Source: Eudromia elegans
Lineage: Eukaryota; Chordata; Aves; Tinamiformes; Tinamidae
Assembly (NCBI GenBank): GCA_003342815.1
Contig: PTEX01000004.1
Coordinates: 1 to 64,000, forward strand
Reading direction: 5' to 3'
DNA: 64,000 nucleotides
Shown: piece after piece, positions 36,994 through 50,337 of the stretch
Layout of the letters: each line of letters starts with the position of its first letter
Numbering within the stretch: position 1 is the first letter of the stretch
The notes under the pieces: model-generated
Databases searched by the model: none
Told to the model about the DNA's origin: nothing
What the model saw: only the letters and a program-made list of their open reading frames with translations
Translations under genes and position numbers: made by a program

Positions 36994-39500
36994 ATCACCT
37001 GTGCTGATATGACAAGGCACATGGTTAACTTCTGCTGTCTGACCTCTGATCACTCAAGTTCTTTGTGCCTCTTTTTCTCACTAAGAGGAGGATTCTTATG
37101 CTAGACATTGCTGACCATTTCACATATTGCACATAGCATATAACATCTATCTCACTATGCTGTAGTTTTATTATGCCTCCAGGACAGAGAGGAATCAAAC
37201 TTTTATTTTTTTGTTTTATTATAAAGAAAAACATAGTATGCTAATATCCTTAGGGACCTAATGCTGAGACTTAGCTCTACTCTGTCATTCTCCTCCTATC
37301 AAGATTCATACTGGGAAATGTCAAACCCTACTGAAGTACAAGCAAAGTATTCTACTTTGATGATGTGCTGTGATGCTCTTCACAAATGATGGCAGAAAAG
37401 TGGACACCAGGGTACAATTAATCTTACCGCCTGTTGAATAAAAACATGCTACTTCTGTGATGCCTTTTCAACAGTAGCCAGAGTATAAGATGGGAAACCA
37501 TCTATTACAGCTTTAATATTTGGCAACATGCACATTTGGAAAGCTGTATGCTTCCATGCAGGCTGTTTATCTGATTATTAGCTAATCCAGATGATCAACT
37601 GCTCATCTATACAGTACAGCATTTAGATGGCATATCACCAACTGACTGCACATTTGGTTGTATTTAAAAAAAGTGTCAGAAAAGTCACAACAGAAGTGCT
37701 ATCTTTCTCATGGCTTTCAGGTAGGCAAGTGCATTTTTGTTTTGGCACAGATGGTTCACTTGCTAATGTAAAGGTTTCTGTAGACAATAGGCCTCCATGG
37801 ATTTACTTAGAGCTAAATTATCTTTTAATCACCTTGAAAAGCAAGGAGCTCTCTAAAAAAACTGGAGAAGGTTTAAATTCCTACCAAGGCGGAAAAGTAG
37901 AAACATCTGTTAATCAGAAGATCCGTGATGCTTGACATTTTCCCCCTTCAAGACAGATATCCCTTTCATCTCTGTAATTTCCACTCCCTTAAAAAGCTAA
38001 GCTTAGAACCAAAAGCTGGATACCAACTGAAGGTAGGTAGGTTTGTTTTTAAAAAGGAGAAAGGTTATTCTACCTGTTCATTCACAGACTCCTGAGCAGA
38101 GAGGATGAAAGGGACCTCTTAAAATGGCTACCGTCAAGATCTAGCTGAAAAACAAGTCATGAAGGCATTCCAGCAGTGCTCTCCCACCCTTGGACCACAC
38201 TGTCATTAGCAAAGCATGTAATAGCAAGGATCCTATCCCGCCCCTTGGCACATTGCTCCCGTAAGACCACATCGCACGTACACCAGTGTTGTTGCATACA
38301 AATCACATGCTGTTTATGCCACCTCTGAATCTGGCTCATGTTCCTTTTCCCCTTTAACACAAGTTGGATTCAACATACACCAATTAAAACTAACCTGGCA
38401 AACGGGAAAAAAAACTGCATAAATCTCTCATTACTCTAGCATCCTGCACTACTCACACTGCATTTTAAGGTTTCATTTTATCATCCAAAACAGGTGATCC
38501 TAGCGATGTTTCTGAATCACATAAGCTTCCACCAGATCAGCTAACTCTTTTTTTTCTCTAATAGAGTGTTAATTTTGTTAGGTCCTCATTAACATTTTGG
38601 ACTGAATTCCAGACCTGTTAGCCCAACTGTATTCTATCAAAGCTCCACAAGACATTACTAAAATACTTGCTACAGCTTCAGATCTGCTTCAGAGGGCTTT
38701 TTGGAAATAATCATTTTGCTTCCTCATGCACTAAGTAATCTATAAAAAGTCCTGAACCACAGAGAGCCTTCTGACTTCAAGTTCCTCACTCAAACTCAAG
38801 ATCCTGCTCACACTCATCGAGATGAGACTTCAAAGCAGTTTCCAAGAAAAATGCAGTTGTTCCATGATGGCAGGTAGGGACTTTTACTCTGCTTCACTGA
38901 AAGAATAAAACAGTTGGTTTGCAACATGTTCTGCTTTGGCCCATTTTCTATGTTGTGTTTGATCCTGAAACAAATGAAGTTCACAGGATTAGGAGCTGGA
39001 GGTATTTCCCCAGGAGATCTAAAGAGAAACAGTTTCAAAGCCTATCAGCAAAGTGAATTCCCTGTAATGAAAATGCATCCACCATATGAACAGCATATGC
39101 AGTTAGAAGGCATGAGAATGACAGCTTTCTTACATAGCTACTAAGCTCTTCTGCTAAAGGGCAGTAATACTCTGATAAGGCACACATATAGAAAAGGCCA
39201 TATTCTCCAGGTTAAACCCAAGACTGAAGCCACAAGAGTTGTTTTTTTTTCTTGAGTCCACTGATGGTTCAATGATCTTAGAGCATACTCCCATAGCTTT
39301 CAGAACAGAACTAAAACACTTAGTTCACATGAGTCATTAAAAGGCTTGCTGAATTTACTACAGTCACTAAAAAGTTTTGAGGTTCAAACACTTCAGGGTT
39401 CTTTCTGAGAGCTAACTTTAACAGCAAAAATAAAAATTAAGCATGATTAATCCAGAAATCTGTTCCCTTCTAGTGACAGCGAACTACAGTCAAAAGAGCA
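36994..39500. other. Non-coding stretch, nothing recognised
   Basis: Contains a 102-codon plus frame (37627-37935) without a known match and a GGTA triplication near 38032-38041. No exon or repeat was recognised. Confidence 0.58.
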
Positions 39501-41841
39501 TAAGACTAAGTAGGAGAATAATTAACTTGATACTTTTAGAAAAATTATCGTCCTGGAGAAAAAAAAAAATAAAATGAAGTGCTATGGAAGAGATTTGAAG
39601 AAAGGAGCAGGATAGCACAAAGAGCATATAATGTTTCAGACCATTCAGACGTACAAGAAGCACAAGACTTGCAAACGTCATAAGGAAGGCTAGAGAAGAT
39701 ATCTGGATATCACACTACACTTTTGTCTATAAATCAAATAGATATTTTTACAATTTAAACATGCTCATATTACTAGATGCCAAAACCTGATGCTCATCAC
39801 TTTTGAGTCCTGAGGTGGGAAATGGAAATCAGACAGTCTGTTTCAATAACCTAATACCTCTGAGTCTATGTCTCCTTACAGGTGTTCAGGAAAGGATGAA
39901 TCATACTCACCTGTTGTCATATTTTCAAGTTCACCACTGAGTCAATCACCTGTGCAATAACAAATACAGATGATCACATACTACTATATAACTCTCCCAA
40001 GTTGCTTTTTCCCCCCCTGCTCCCCTTAATGAAATAAATTCATTATTTCTATCCAAGATCACTCAAATGAAAGGTAGTACCTATCTGAGGAATTTATATG
40101 GCTCAAGAGACTGTTGAAGAGCTACAGTGCTTTACAACACAGGATCACTTTAGATCTGGCCCAGATGTGAAAGTCTGTCTGTTGGCTGGATTGGAGCCCA
40201 AAAGGCAGCTATGACCTGCTTTTTAATTCATGGTGGAAACTCGTCTAGAGATGAACTTTCTCTGGCACTAGGACTCAGCTGCATTTGTCAGGGCACCACC
40301 AGAAGAGTAAATACTCCTGTGTTCACCACACATAACTAATATAAATTAAATAATAATTCAGTATAGATTAAAATAAAAATGTAATCTCTAATTTCATAAC
40401 TTTTGAGTCCTTCTTTTGATAGCTACTCTTAAACCAAGGAGACATGATCTCTTCTTCAGCAAATTACTTTGAACTGGGAAAACCTCAAAGCATCCAGGCA
40501 TTTGTGGGATTGGGAGAACAGTGTTATAACATGCTTATCAGCTTGGCATCCAGAGATTCCTATTGCTTATTATTCAAAAATACCACCATAGGTGAAAATA
40601 GCCTAAACCACGAATACTAAGAAGTAACAGGTAATTTACACATGTGTGGGGTGAATGTCCAAGACTAAACTTTCAAACTCTCAGGGAGAAGCCCACTATT
40701 TGCTGGCTAAAACCAGTGCAGGCTGGGTGTAAATTCTGGTAACACCTAAACTAAAACAGAATAGTATATTCAGAATTAAAGAGCCCCAAGACAGGCCAAT
40801 CACATGTTGTGCTTCTGCACACAGACTATTTAAACTGAAAAAGCTTAGGGCCAGTAGTCCCAGAAAGAAGGACAAAAGTAGGACTTCTGGAAAGAGTTGG
40901 CTTTAGAAAAAAAAAGGATCCTAGGAAGAAAAATTCTTGATGGAATGAAGACCTTTGAAATGAAGATCTTTTTATGAGAAAAGATTTACTTATTATAATT
41001 TGGTAGTTTCTTTCTTCTGCTGAGACTAAACACTATGCAATACAATTAGCACTAAAAATTCAAACACTGGTGAATATACTTAGGAACAGACTCTACACAA
41101 CAGACCAGCATAAAGCCCCAGAATAAATCTCCCAATGTCAGATAATCTGCTTTCCACAAATTTCTATTTAAAAAGTCCTACAAAGTATGGATTCCTACAT
41201 TCTAACATTCCAAGACTAACATCCCATTCTTTCATTTCTGCACTTCTGCACTTGCTGCAGGTTTATAGTTGTAGCAATGAAAAGACTACAGAGATTAACA
41301 ATATGACAAATCAGAAGCTGGAATCTCTTTTTGATTTTGATATTCATTTCACTGAGAAAACTTTTGCACTCCCATTTTAAATTACTGAAGCTTATAAGCT
41401 TCCAGTAAGTAAAAAGTCTGAAACAAATTCTATTGATTTTTTTATATAAGAGAAACTAAAAATGGACTGTTTCACAGTCAATTCACTCAATTCCATTTGC
41501 AGTTTCCATTCAAATCCAGCCATAGTAGGTGGAAATCATATCAGCTGTAAAGTTTGGGTTTAACTACATTTTTTTCCTAAAGCTCAAATCCAGGTTTTCA
41601 GTAAAGCCTGCTACAGAAATAAGAATTACCCACAGAATAGCCCCACTTCCTGATAATCTTTAGCCAGGTGCTTTTCAAAACCCAGATACTTAGATTTTAT
41701 AAATCCTCAGAGAGGCTCCAATAGTGAGGGTCATCACACCTTCTCCCTTCAAAGAAGGGCTTCCTCCTTGGTACCATCTTGTTCCACAAGCACCACTTTT
41801 ATTCTGCTTCTACCTACTGCTTCACTAATTTGGCCTGTTTT
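39501..41841. other. Non-coding AT-rich stretch
   Basis: An A-rich run lies near 39558-39569 and a C7 run near 40011-40017. Short frames only. Confidence 0.6.
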
Positions 41842-41890
41842 GAAAAAAAAAGAAAAGAAAAAAGAAAAACAAAAGAAAGAAAAGGCTGGA
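41842..41890 (+). repeat. A-rich polypurine low-complexity tract
   Basis: Almost pure A with scattered single G (GAAAAAAAAAGAAAAGAAAA style). The minus-strand phenylalanine-rich frames at this place are artefacts of it. Confidence 0.88.
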
Positions 41891-42294
41891 CAAAACGCAG
41901 AAAAAAAATGAAAATGCAGAAAGGAGTGGAAGTGAAATAATTTCTAAAAAAATCCCTGCCAAAGATCCCAACAAGTGTACAATACACAGGTGACAAAAGT
42001 GTTGCAAAAAGCCAAGCCTCTGCCAAGCCTGTTTTCAAGCACAACAGTCATCTGCAGAGCAGCACAGAGCATGATCTCATGTAATCAAGGAGGAGAAAGC
42101 CAAGGCAGGATGATTTTTTCCTTCAGATACTTGAACATTTCCATTTCTTGAGTCCTCACACAATCCACCTCCTTTCTCATATAAGAGCCTTCTTCTCACA
42201 CCAGCCAAGTTAGAGTTGATGATGCTCTGTACCATCTTTTCCCCCTTAATTTTCAGTCTCAGATGGAAGTGTTTTCCATCAGTGGTTCTGCTGC
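41891..42294. other. Non-coding stretch, nothing recognised
   Basis: Continues A-rich, then becomes mixed. No frame or repeat worth naming. Confidence 0.6.
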
Positions 42295-42455
42295 CAGTCT
42301 TATGCCTGATTGCTTTAATTAAAAGGCTGGAAGGGATGATTTAAGAGTATCATCATCAGGTTTGACATAATTACACTCCTGGAGTCAGTGTCAAATGCTG
42401 ACAGGGCTGCCTCAACCTTTCATCCTTTTAAGGCAGCTGCAGGCAAGTACCATGG
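42295..42455. promoter_or_regulatory. Candidate conserved non-coding element, homeodomain and TALE cores
   Basis: TTTAATTAAA at 42314-42323 is a perfect palindrome with the homeodomain TAATTA core. CATAATTACAC follows at about 42366, then the paired GTGTCAAATGCTGACAG (MEIS/TALE-type TGTCA and TGACAG) at about 42389-42405. This ordered set of developmental-type cores, in complex sequence, is among the more enhancer-like stretches of the window. Conservation cannot be judged from one sequence. Confidence 0.28.
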
Positions 42456-44309
42456 AGCACGCTTTATGGCAGGAACCCTTTTCAATAAAAGCTTTACAAG
42501 AAAGGTTTTGCCTTTCTTGAGACATGAAAGAGCCCCCAGTGCTTTTTGTAAGAGTCCAGATTCATTTCAATAACCTCAGCCAAAGCAGCCCTAGCATCCA
42601 TGCCAGAAATAGCTTTAGTTTAGTAATAACAAGTGTATGAAGTTGAAAATTGTCTAGTGATCCTCTGGAACAAAAGGCAATATGTAAATAGCTTTGCTAT
42701 TTCTATCCTAAATGGGGCCACTTTTTAACTAAAATGGGAAAATTGAAGGGAAAGAAAAGATCATTGTACACTGCGATAACCGATACCAACAAGCACAGGA
42801 GAATAAGGATGCGAGAGCAAAATAGCTGAAAGAATGAGCAAGACTGTTTTCAAGGTGTGCCAAGCCTCAGCACACAGTGGACAACTGGGTGTAGGCCAGT
42901 GAGCTTAGCAAAAGATTCAGAAGTGATTCACTGCAGGTCATCGATAGGGCTTTAGTCTCTTAATTATTGTGCTTTCTCTGACTACTTTTGCAGAATGGCT
43001 CCTAATTTCTTCTGAGATATTTAAAAAGCCATTAGAAGCATTGCTTTCACAAAGTAAGGAACACTTGGAGATCCTTTTATTAAAGATTTTTGCTTTTCGC
43101 ATAAAAGTGACACCACTACAAACACAGACAAGCAGCTGAAAAGTTTGTCTGTGATACCAAATTAAACAGGGCATAAACAACACCAAAAACTCAAAGCTAG
43201 GCCCTCAAAGTGGAAAGGAGCACTGCACTATGTCCCTTAAGTTGGTTACATCTGCTTAAGCAGTTATGGTAACAGTGCATCTGCACTGCTGCTGAGGTGC
43301 AAGCTGTAGAAAGCACCGCTTCTATGGTCCCTGTGCTTCCAACAGCAGTCGCGTACTGCCATCAAGTGGAGAATATGCAAAAAGAGGAGGATAAACATGG
43401 TCAAGGATTTAGCAATGGGCACAGAGAAGGAAATAAGCAGTTCTAGAATTGGGAGTTCACAATTCTATGTTCCCAATATTCATTTAAAAAAAAATCCAAA
43501 ACAATGCATGTATGTTCTATTGGAATATCACCTGCCCCCCACAAAGACGAGGTACTCTTAACTGGCACACCACATGCACCGAAAGCTTGTAATCAGACCA
43601 CAAATTAAGCCACATGAAGACATACTAACAGAATAAGCAATTATCAGGTAAAAGTAGAAACTTTACAGGGGAAGATGGAAGCTAAATTCTACAATTTAAT
43701 CTACTTATAAATGATTCAGAATAACTGCTCAGCAGTCCATGGTTCTCTAGAAGCACACAGATCTCTCCAGGTGTATCCTTCTCCCCTTCTTTGGGTTGGG
43801 TTGGTTTTACAATCATACGCACTTCAACTGAAGGGAAAGACTTTGGCCAGTGAGCATGCTAAAGGAGCAAATACCTCCATCTTGCACCACAAGTTGTATT
43901 TCACTTGGGAATGGAGTACTCAGCCATGCTTAAAGCCTGTGAAAATTTTATTTACTCCATTTCTCTTTGCATAGCCCAAAGCTAGAGGGTCTGGAGAGGA
44001 ATGTCTCATCCCCCTTAAAGGATAAGGCAGGTGAGAAGAGGCAGGAGCACTGAGTCCTGCCTCAGCCTGTGGGACCTCCCCATGAGGCCCACAGTGCCAG
44101 GCTCAGCACAGCTGGCTCCAGCGAGGCAGCAGAAGGGATGTTCCCGAGGAGACAGCGAGGTCCTCACACTGCAGAGTTCACATTGCCAAGTTCACAAGAG
44201 GACAAGAGAGTTCTGAGGAGTCTAAGGGGGGAATAACATACTGGTAGTTCTCTGGTAGCCTTTAGCCAGTGACAATGCAGGCAGGCATGGGCTTTGGATA
44301 AAACGTATG
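42456..44309. other. Non-coding stretch, nothing recognised
   Basis: Frames up to 87 codons. A short GGGTT repeat lies at 43793-43804, which is not the vertebrate telomere unit. The stretch from 44030 to 44210 is GC-richer without a recognisable exon. Confidence 0.58.
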
Positions 44310-44415
44310 AAATGAGACGGATTATCCATTAAGAAAACATGTCACCAAGTGGCATTATTCATGTTTTATGAGGCCAAATGTGCTTTATATGTTACTGAGT
44401 GTTTTTATCAACTCA
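44310..44415. promoter_or_regulatory. Candidate conserved non-coding element, OTX/bicoid-type core
   Basis: GGATTATCC at 44319-44327 reads as a TAATCC-type (OTX/PITX) site on both strands. It is followed by CATTAAG and a GCATTATTCATG stretch at about 44363-44374. Sequence is complex, with no low-complexity runs. Evidence is motif only. Confidence 0.22.
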
Positions 44416-47000
44416 GGCACGAAGAGAAATGCTGCCAAGATGTGAACAGGTTGCAGACAGTGTGTACAACCAGAAACTGGGAAAAGCTGGGCTGAGGGCA
44501 GCCGTGCTCAGCAACAGTCACTAGCTGGCAGGTCTGCCAAGCTGACTGGAAAGTCAAGGCCCATGCACTGGATGTGTACCAGAGGCATGTACAGCAGAGC
44601 TAATGAACACATTGAGGATGTACTGTGTACCTCAAAACTGACTTGTTACCATAAAAAGGGCCAAGATCCTTTTACAAAGGGCTTCTAAGGTAAAAATAGA
44701 TGTTCTTTCTCTTTGAGCCATAAAGTTGAGATGCAGATATCTCTGAATTCCCCTCCCACACAAAAAAAAACACCACCCAGTAACCACAAAAAAAAGAGTT
44801 CTCTGATCAATTAAAGGATCATGATCAAAGAAGATGGGACTAATTTGTTCTTAATTATACTGCTTTAGGTAGAGGAACACACTAATTTTTCTCAGGTTTT
44901 CTCCAGAACTATTTCACCAACTAATTAATGGAGAATCAATGATGTGCATTTCCCTTGCTACTCAAAAGACAAAATGATCACCTATTCTGGCAGTCCTTTA
45001 GTTGACAGATAAAGCCATGAAGGGAACCATGAAGATCCCACAAATTTTGCACGCTCATCTTCCTTTGGAGACCCCCACCCAACCTAGTTTATACTCTGAA
45101 ACATGTCACAGCACTGATAAGCATAGTAAGAATTTGTCCCAATCTATACACTTGACCAGTTAATAATCCAGTGGTGTACATGACCCCAGCTAGCTCAGCT
45201 TTTCCACATACAGTTCTTCAGCAGCTGAAATCTAGACTCTCCCAGAAGAGCATCTTCTGATCTAACAGGAGAGAGGGCTGATGGGCAAAAATTTACACTA
45301 GAGCAGGCAAAGTAAGTGGGAGATTTTCAGAAAACTGCAATTATCTCTTCAGAGACACCACACAAGCTATCTACTAGAGCTGCATAATATGGCATAAGCT
45401 GAGATGGCCAGTAAGGACTGCCTGTCCCTGTGCCTCAGAGCAATGCTGTGACTAGGGGCATCTTCCATAAGCCACCTGTAACTTGACACCTCTAAAGTAC
45501 CTACATTTATGACAGTGACAGAAGTAACCAAAGAAAGCCAAGCATCTGAGGTACCTCAGAGCACAATCAAGGCAGCTGAAGCAAAAATGGAAACAGCTGA
45601 ACCACTGCAGCAAGAAAGGCTGGCATATAATGAAACTATGCTTCATGCTCTAGAGAACAAGTGAAAGCAAAAGAATGAATTAATTTACTCAGAGGATGTT
45701 CTATGTGAGATGTCTAGTCCAAAAATCAGGAAATCTATCTTCTTCATCCATCTGATGTTTTCTCCATAATGGCTTACATAAAGGAATCTCCAACGAAAAC
45801 AGATGGGAGGATAGGTGGATAACTTTACACTGCAGAGCAGTGAACTACTTTGCAGAACATGTCAGATGTTTAAATCCATTACACAGTACTAGAACAAAGT
45901 ACAAATGAATGTTACATCTAACTGCAACTGCAAGAGGAATTTGGGGAGGAAAGATGCCATTACTCAATGGGAATGAAATGGTGACAATGTAACACACAAG
46001 CCCTAAACTTTCATCTTCCAAGAACAGCAATGACAGGCCATTGTTTGGGACACAGAAACAGGCCTGAGGAAAGATGCCAGATATTGAACCAAGATCCAGA
46101 CCCAGTACTAATAACCAGACTTTACTTGAGATCTGCCTGCTTCTGAATTTCTCAAGCTCCCATATTTAACAAGCTAGACAAAAATTCAAATTTGTATCTA
46201 AACCAGACACACATTCCTGAAAACATCACCTGCTTCCCACTGAGTTTCCCACTGGGCAAAATCTGATCATTTGCCAATCGATTCCTGCAGCAAAGGCTGC
46301 ATCTGTCACTGCAGCAAAGGGAATGGACAGATTAATCTCAAGGTCCTCTGGCTTTTTCCAGCCCACGGAGCTCCCTGCCATCTCTGATGTTTGTAGTCCT
46401 TCAAGCAGGCTCCCACACTGGCCCTTGGGCAAACTTCATACACTGACCTGGCAGTTAGGGAGCAACAGCAACAGCAAGGTAAAGTCTTCTGATTCGCACT
46501 TTTAACAGAAGAACACGTAGAATGATAAAGAGCACCAGTAAATCCTCTGTAATTCCACTGTGAAATTAACTGGGTGCTTAGAGCCAACCTGAAAAAATTT
46601 CCAGCTATTTTATACTACTCGTTTAACTACAAATATTTCAACCTTAAGATTCGTTATAAAGAAAAAGCACTAAAGGCAGGGAATCACTAAGTAAAGTTTC
46701 TCACAGCTCTCCACCCACCAGATGGTTATTAATCTTAATAACGCTTATAGAGGCAGAAAGCATTTTTCTTCTTGTTACTGCTTCATATGGCCTTTTGGTC
46801 TTCCATAACAGCTTGTCCACCACCACAAATCTACCACATTTACATGTCACCTGGGGTTTGATAGTGCTTCTCAAATGGAACTGAACTAAATAATTCTCAG
46901 GCAAGCTGCTAGATCTAGATTTTTGTCTTATGACATCTCAAATCCAGAGCTATATTAGGACTGTATTAAACATTTCTCTATAGAAAATAAGATGCTTCAA
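44416..47000. other. Non-coding stretch, nothing recognised
   Basis: Contains a CAACAG repeat near 46463-46476 next to an acceptor-like tract on the minus strand. The 218 bases after it (46447 to 46230, minus) end in a donor-like site, but all three frames have stops, so no coding exon is called. Confidence 0.55.
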
Positions 47001-49384
47001 ATAAAAAGAAATAAGCCATGGCAATTGTTAATTTTTTTTCTTAGATAATGACTGTTAGAAAAGAGCATTTGATAGTGGCACTGTACTATAGCACTCCAAG
47101 ATTCTGCCTAGGAGCACCACAGATCACCACTGGGCTGCAGCACATGGAGTTAACAACATCTAAGACGGACTTGGACACGAAAGGGCATGGAGAGATGGCA
47201 AGAGAACATGCTGATACAGCTTGTTCCCTGCCAGGAAAACAAACAAAAAAGTCAGATGCAGTGACATGGGTTTCCACATCCAGCTTTAGGTGCCTAAATT
47301 GAGATTAACCAGCTCATACAGCCCAGAGACAGATGCTTCTGCAAAAATTATGAATAACTTCAGTTAAGGGATCTCTCAACTGCCTCCTGCAAAAACCAAT
47401 TTCTACCAATGTGGAAGGTAAGCTCATCTAAGACAAATGCCCTTTTCTAGATACAGGGTGTTTGACACCTACTTCAATGACTTAAAGGCTTGTAGAACTA
47501 TAATACTTACAGCACAGGGGGAGTGAGACTTAACTAAAATCAGAAAGTGACCAGGAACTTTGGTGCAAGTTAACATACATCCATCAACAGCAGTGAAGCT
47601 TTGCCAGCTTCAGTCTATCAGAGGACTACAGTGAAACTGGTTTGCTGCTTCATTCACTGCCTGTTGTAGCTAGACTTGCAGTAATACTATTTATATATTG
47701 AATCTAAAGACTAACACAGAAATGCAACATTAAAGATGTTAGAAGCCATAGTCCCATTTTCTTCTTTTGACAGACCCCCCATCACAATTTAAGCACTGAA
47801 GTGCAGTGACTCTGTAGAATATTTGTAACCCCGTAGATGTTTGTCACTGACCACAGCAAACACTTGATTATGACCTCTTTTTAATCTCCCTACTAAAAGC
47901 AACTGCACCATGTTTATGTGTTTAAAAATACATACCAAAGCAAGGTTTTTAACCTTGCGTAAATAGAATAAATAATTTATTTGCAATATTTTAAGAATAC
48001 CCTGTGCTCCTCTTCCTCTTCAAGCTGCAGTTGAGAATTATCAACAACTCCCCTAAGACTATATGAAAAGATGAAGACCAAGCAAAGCCAGCCAAGTGCT
48101 TCCACAGCTTTGCCAAGAATTAAGCCCACGGCCCCACTAGCAGGAGGGCTTGCTTTAGTAACAAAATCTGCAGCAGGCTCTATCTAAAAGATTTCCTAAA
48201 GCTGCAGACTAAAGCTTAAAGGCCACTAGAAAAACTGCAGACAAAGGCAGCTCCTATAGGAAAAATGCTGTATAGGATTTCCAGAAAGAAAAAAGTAATT
48301 ATTACTTTTAACAGCAACAATAATAGCAATGGTCCCTGTTTTTAATGATTCTTTCCCAAGAGATCTCAGCATGTTTTACAAGCTATATAAGTACCACTAC
48401 AAGTTCACATAATGCTGCACTCCATCACAGAGATGGCTGAAATTCAGCTGTACAAAACAATATTAAATTACATTTTCTGTCTTAAAGTAAGACAGAAAAA
48501 AAATGCTGTATTAATTTGAAATCACAAGGGAAATCTAGTAAGACATTCGGAGAAAACACCTGGGCTCAAAGTCCTGTCTTCCTGGAAAGGTGCCATGGAA
48601 CATTTAATGACCTGAAATAGTCAAGGTTTCTGGCTTGTCAAACAGAAAAGGCACCTTCCTCCCCAAGCACATTACAGACCAGGGAGACTGTTCATTCATG
48701 TCTGGAAGGAAGAGAGCCCCTGTACCACAAAGGGGAAGAGCCACTTAGAAGGTAAACAGGAGCACAGGCCCTACCTGCCCTGAAAATTGGTTTATCACAA
48801 GGAGGATTAGCACTGCTCCCTGTCACATGCTCACAGCTGGTACATGGCAGAGCAGTAGTGCAGTGAAGAGCCGGAATGGTTTCGCCTAGGACAGCGCTAA
48901 AATGAAAACAAAGGTAAAGTCTGATAAACTGAACTGTAGGACAGAATTCTGAGGGAAATTATGGTCTTCCCAAACCCAAAATGTGGGCTTGAAAGTACAG
49001 CATAAGCTATCTTTTTGCAACATCTCTTACCTAATTTGAGTTTAAGGGTAAACAAAAAAGCAGTTAAGCAGAACAAAGAAACATACCTCATTTTCCATTG
49101 TGAGCCAGGAGCAAAGGACAACCTAGTGCCATCCCAGCACAATTAAAACATGCCTCATTTACTTTAATAAAGAAAAATAGCTAATGTAAGCAGGATAGGT
49201 TTGTCTTTTCCTTCTAACCTGTTTTGATGGCTCAGCTAGCCTCTGATTACACAAGGCTTACAAGTCATCTGAATACATCAGTATTCAGCCATTTAATAAC
49301 AGCACAGCGATCAAGTGTCTGAAGTTATCTTAGCCAGTCCAGTGAGTGTCTAAGGCAAACTGAGCTAAACTAACAGTGGAGACA
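47001..49384. other. Non-coding stretch, nothing recognised
   Basis: Two minus-strand donor-like motifs near 49027 and 49086 (TTAG|GTAAGAG and TGAG|GTATGT) have no convincing exon. Frames reach 84 codons only. Confidence 0.57.
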
Positions 49385-49575
49385 CAACGGCTCTTATTAT
49401 GGCAAGAGTACTAAAGCAATTTCTCTTAACAGTAATCTCCTGTCAAATTGATGTGTGGATATTCTGTAATCATTTAACATTGTAAATTGGCCACAATTCT
49501 GTCACTCTCAGAAGACTCGCCAGCAAATGAATGGACTGTAGAGACTTAATTGCCCATTAATGCTCAAAATCACCT
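49385..49575. promoter_or_regulatory. Candidate conserved non-coding element, homeodomain and SOX cores
   Basis: TTAATTGCCCATTAATGC (49546-49563) holds two homeodomain sites facing each other, followed by a CACCTG E-box. Upstream lie CTGTCAAATTGATG and GGCCACAATTCTG (SOX-type ACAAT). This is the densest set of developmental factor cores I noticed in the window. Motif evidence only. Confidence 0.28.
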
Positions 49576-49699
49576 GTGCAGGTGGCATGCATCAGTAGCC
49601 CAGACTGCAGCAGGACAATTTGCATCCCTTGCTGCAGGAAAGCAAGGAATGTCGCTCCCAGCGACGTTCAGCAGCCTAGCAGGGAGCAGCAGCCAAAGG
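49576..49699. other. Spacer before a degraded CR1 copy
   Basis: Complex, fairly GC-rich sequence. It may hold an unrecognisable 5' part of the CR1 fragment that follows. Confidence 0.4.
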
Positions 49700-49905
49700 T
49701 GCAGCTTGGGAGGATCACACTATGTACAAGGAAAAGCCTTTTTCGCTAGGAGAGCTGCACAGCAACAGGTGATGCTGGAGTACCAAAGCCATCTAGACAG
49801 ACACAGCCAATGTAGGCTAACAGCACAACAGTCCTGCTCCAAGTGGGAGACCAGACAGGCTCTTAGAGGCCCCTTCCAACCAACTTGTCTGTGATTCTAG
49901 GATCC
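49700..49905 (+). mobile_element. Old CR1 LINE 3' fragment
   Basis: The end GGGAGACCAGACAGGCTCTT, then AGAGGCCCCTTCCAACC and TGTGATTCTAGGAT (about 49847-49905), matches the CR1 3' terminus in order. Weaker similarity extends left (AAGGAAAAGCCTTTTTCGCT near 49728, CCATCTAGACAGAC near 49787). It is far more diverged than the copy at 23.2 kb, so it is an older insertion. The left limit is approximate. The 114-codon plus frame over it (49550-49894) is a chance product. Confidence 0.75.
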
Positions 49906-50337
49906 TACACAGAGATGTCAACCAAGCTAAAAGCTACAACAACACAAAGTGTCCCAATATAGCAGACTGCTACAACAGGAATATCCCAATAGAGCAATAA
50001 GGCTACATGCTGCACAACTCCCACAGAACGTCATAGTGAGCAAGGCTCTGTGCTCTGCTGGGTAAATATAATTTTAGCCATCTGGTGAGGTCAAGAAAAG
50101 AGTTTGATTATGGCCAATCCAAGCCTAGAGAGCCCTAAAACAAGAATTCTTGAGCGTAAAGGGTGGGAGTTGCCCTAGGCTCCAAAACTTCTGACATGGC
50201 TTTCAGATCTTCCCCTCTTCTCAGCCCAGTAAGAGAGAACAGAGGATTTTTTTTCTTTATGAAAAAAACAAAAATAGCTATCACTAGGACTGCAGGGGAT
50301 GTTCTTCGTATCAGATTAGCTCTTGGAAACCCACTGT
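49906..50337. other. Spacer between two CR1 fragments lying tail to tail
   Basis: No open frame or repeat recognised in the 430 bases between the plus-strand and minus-strand CR1 ends. Confidence 0.6.

Noticed and set aside
43793-43804. GGGTT repeat as a telomere relic
   Set aside because: The unit is not TTAGGG and is repeated only about two and a half times.
44480-44502. String resembling microRNA miR-320
   Set aside because: Several mismatches and no facing arm for a precursor hairpin in the flanks.
46230-46447. Minus-strand interval with acceptor-like and donor-like ends
   Set aside because: All three frames contain stops, so it is not an internal coding exon. The protein-like frame there depends on a TTG start.
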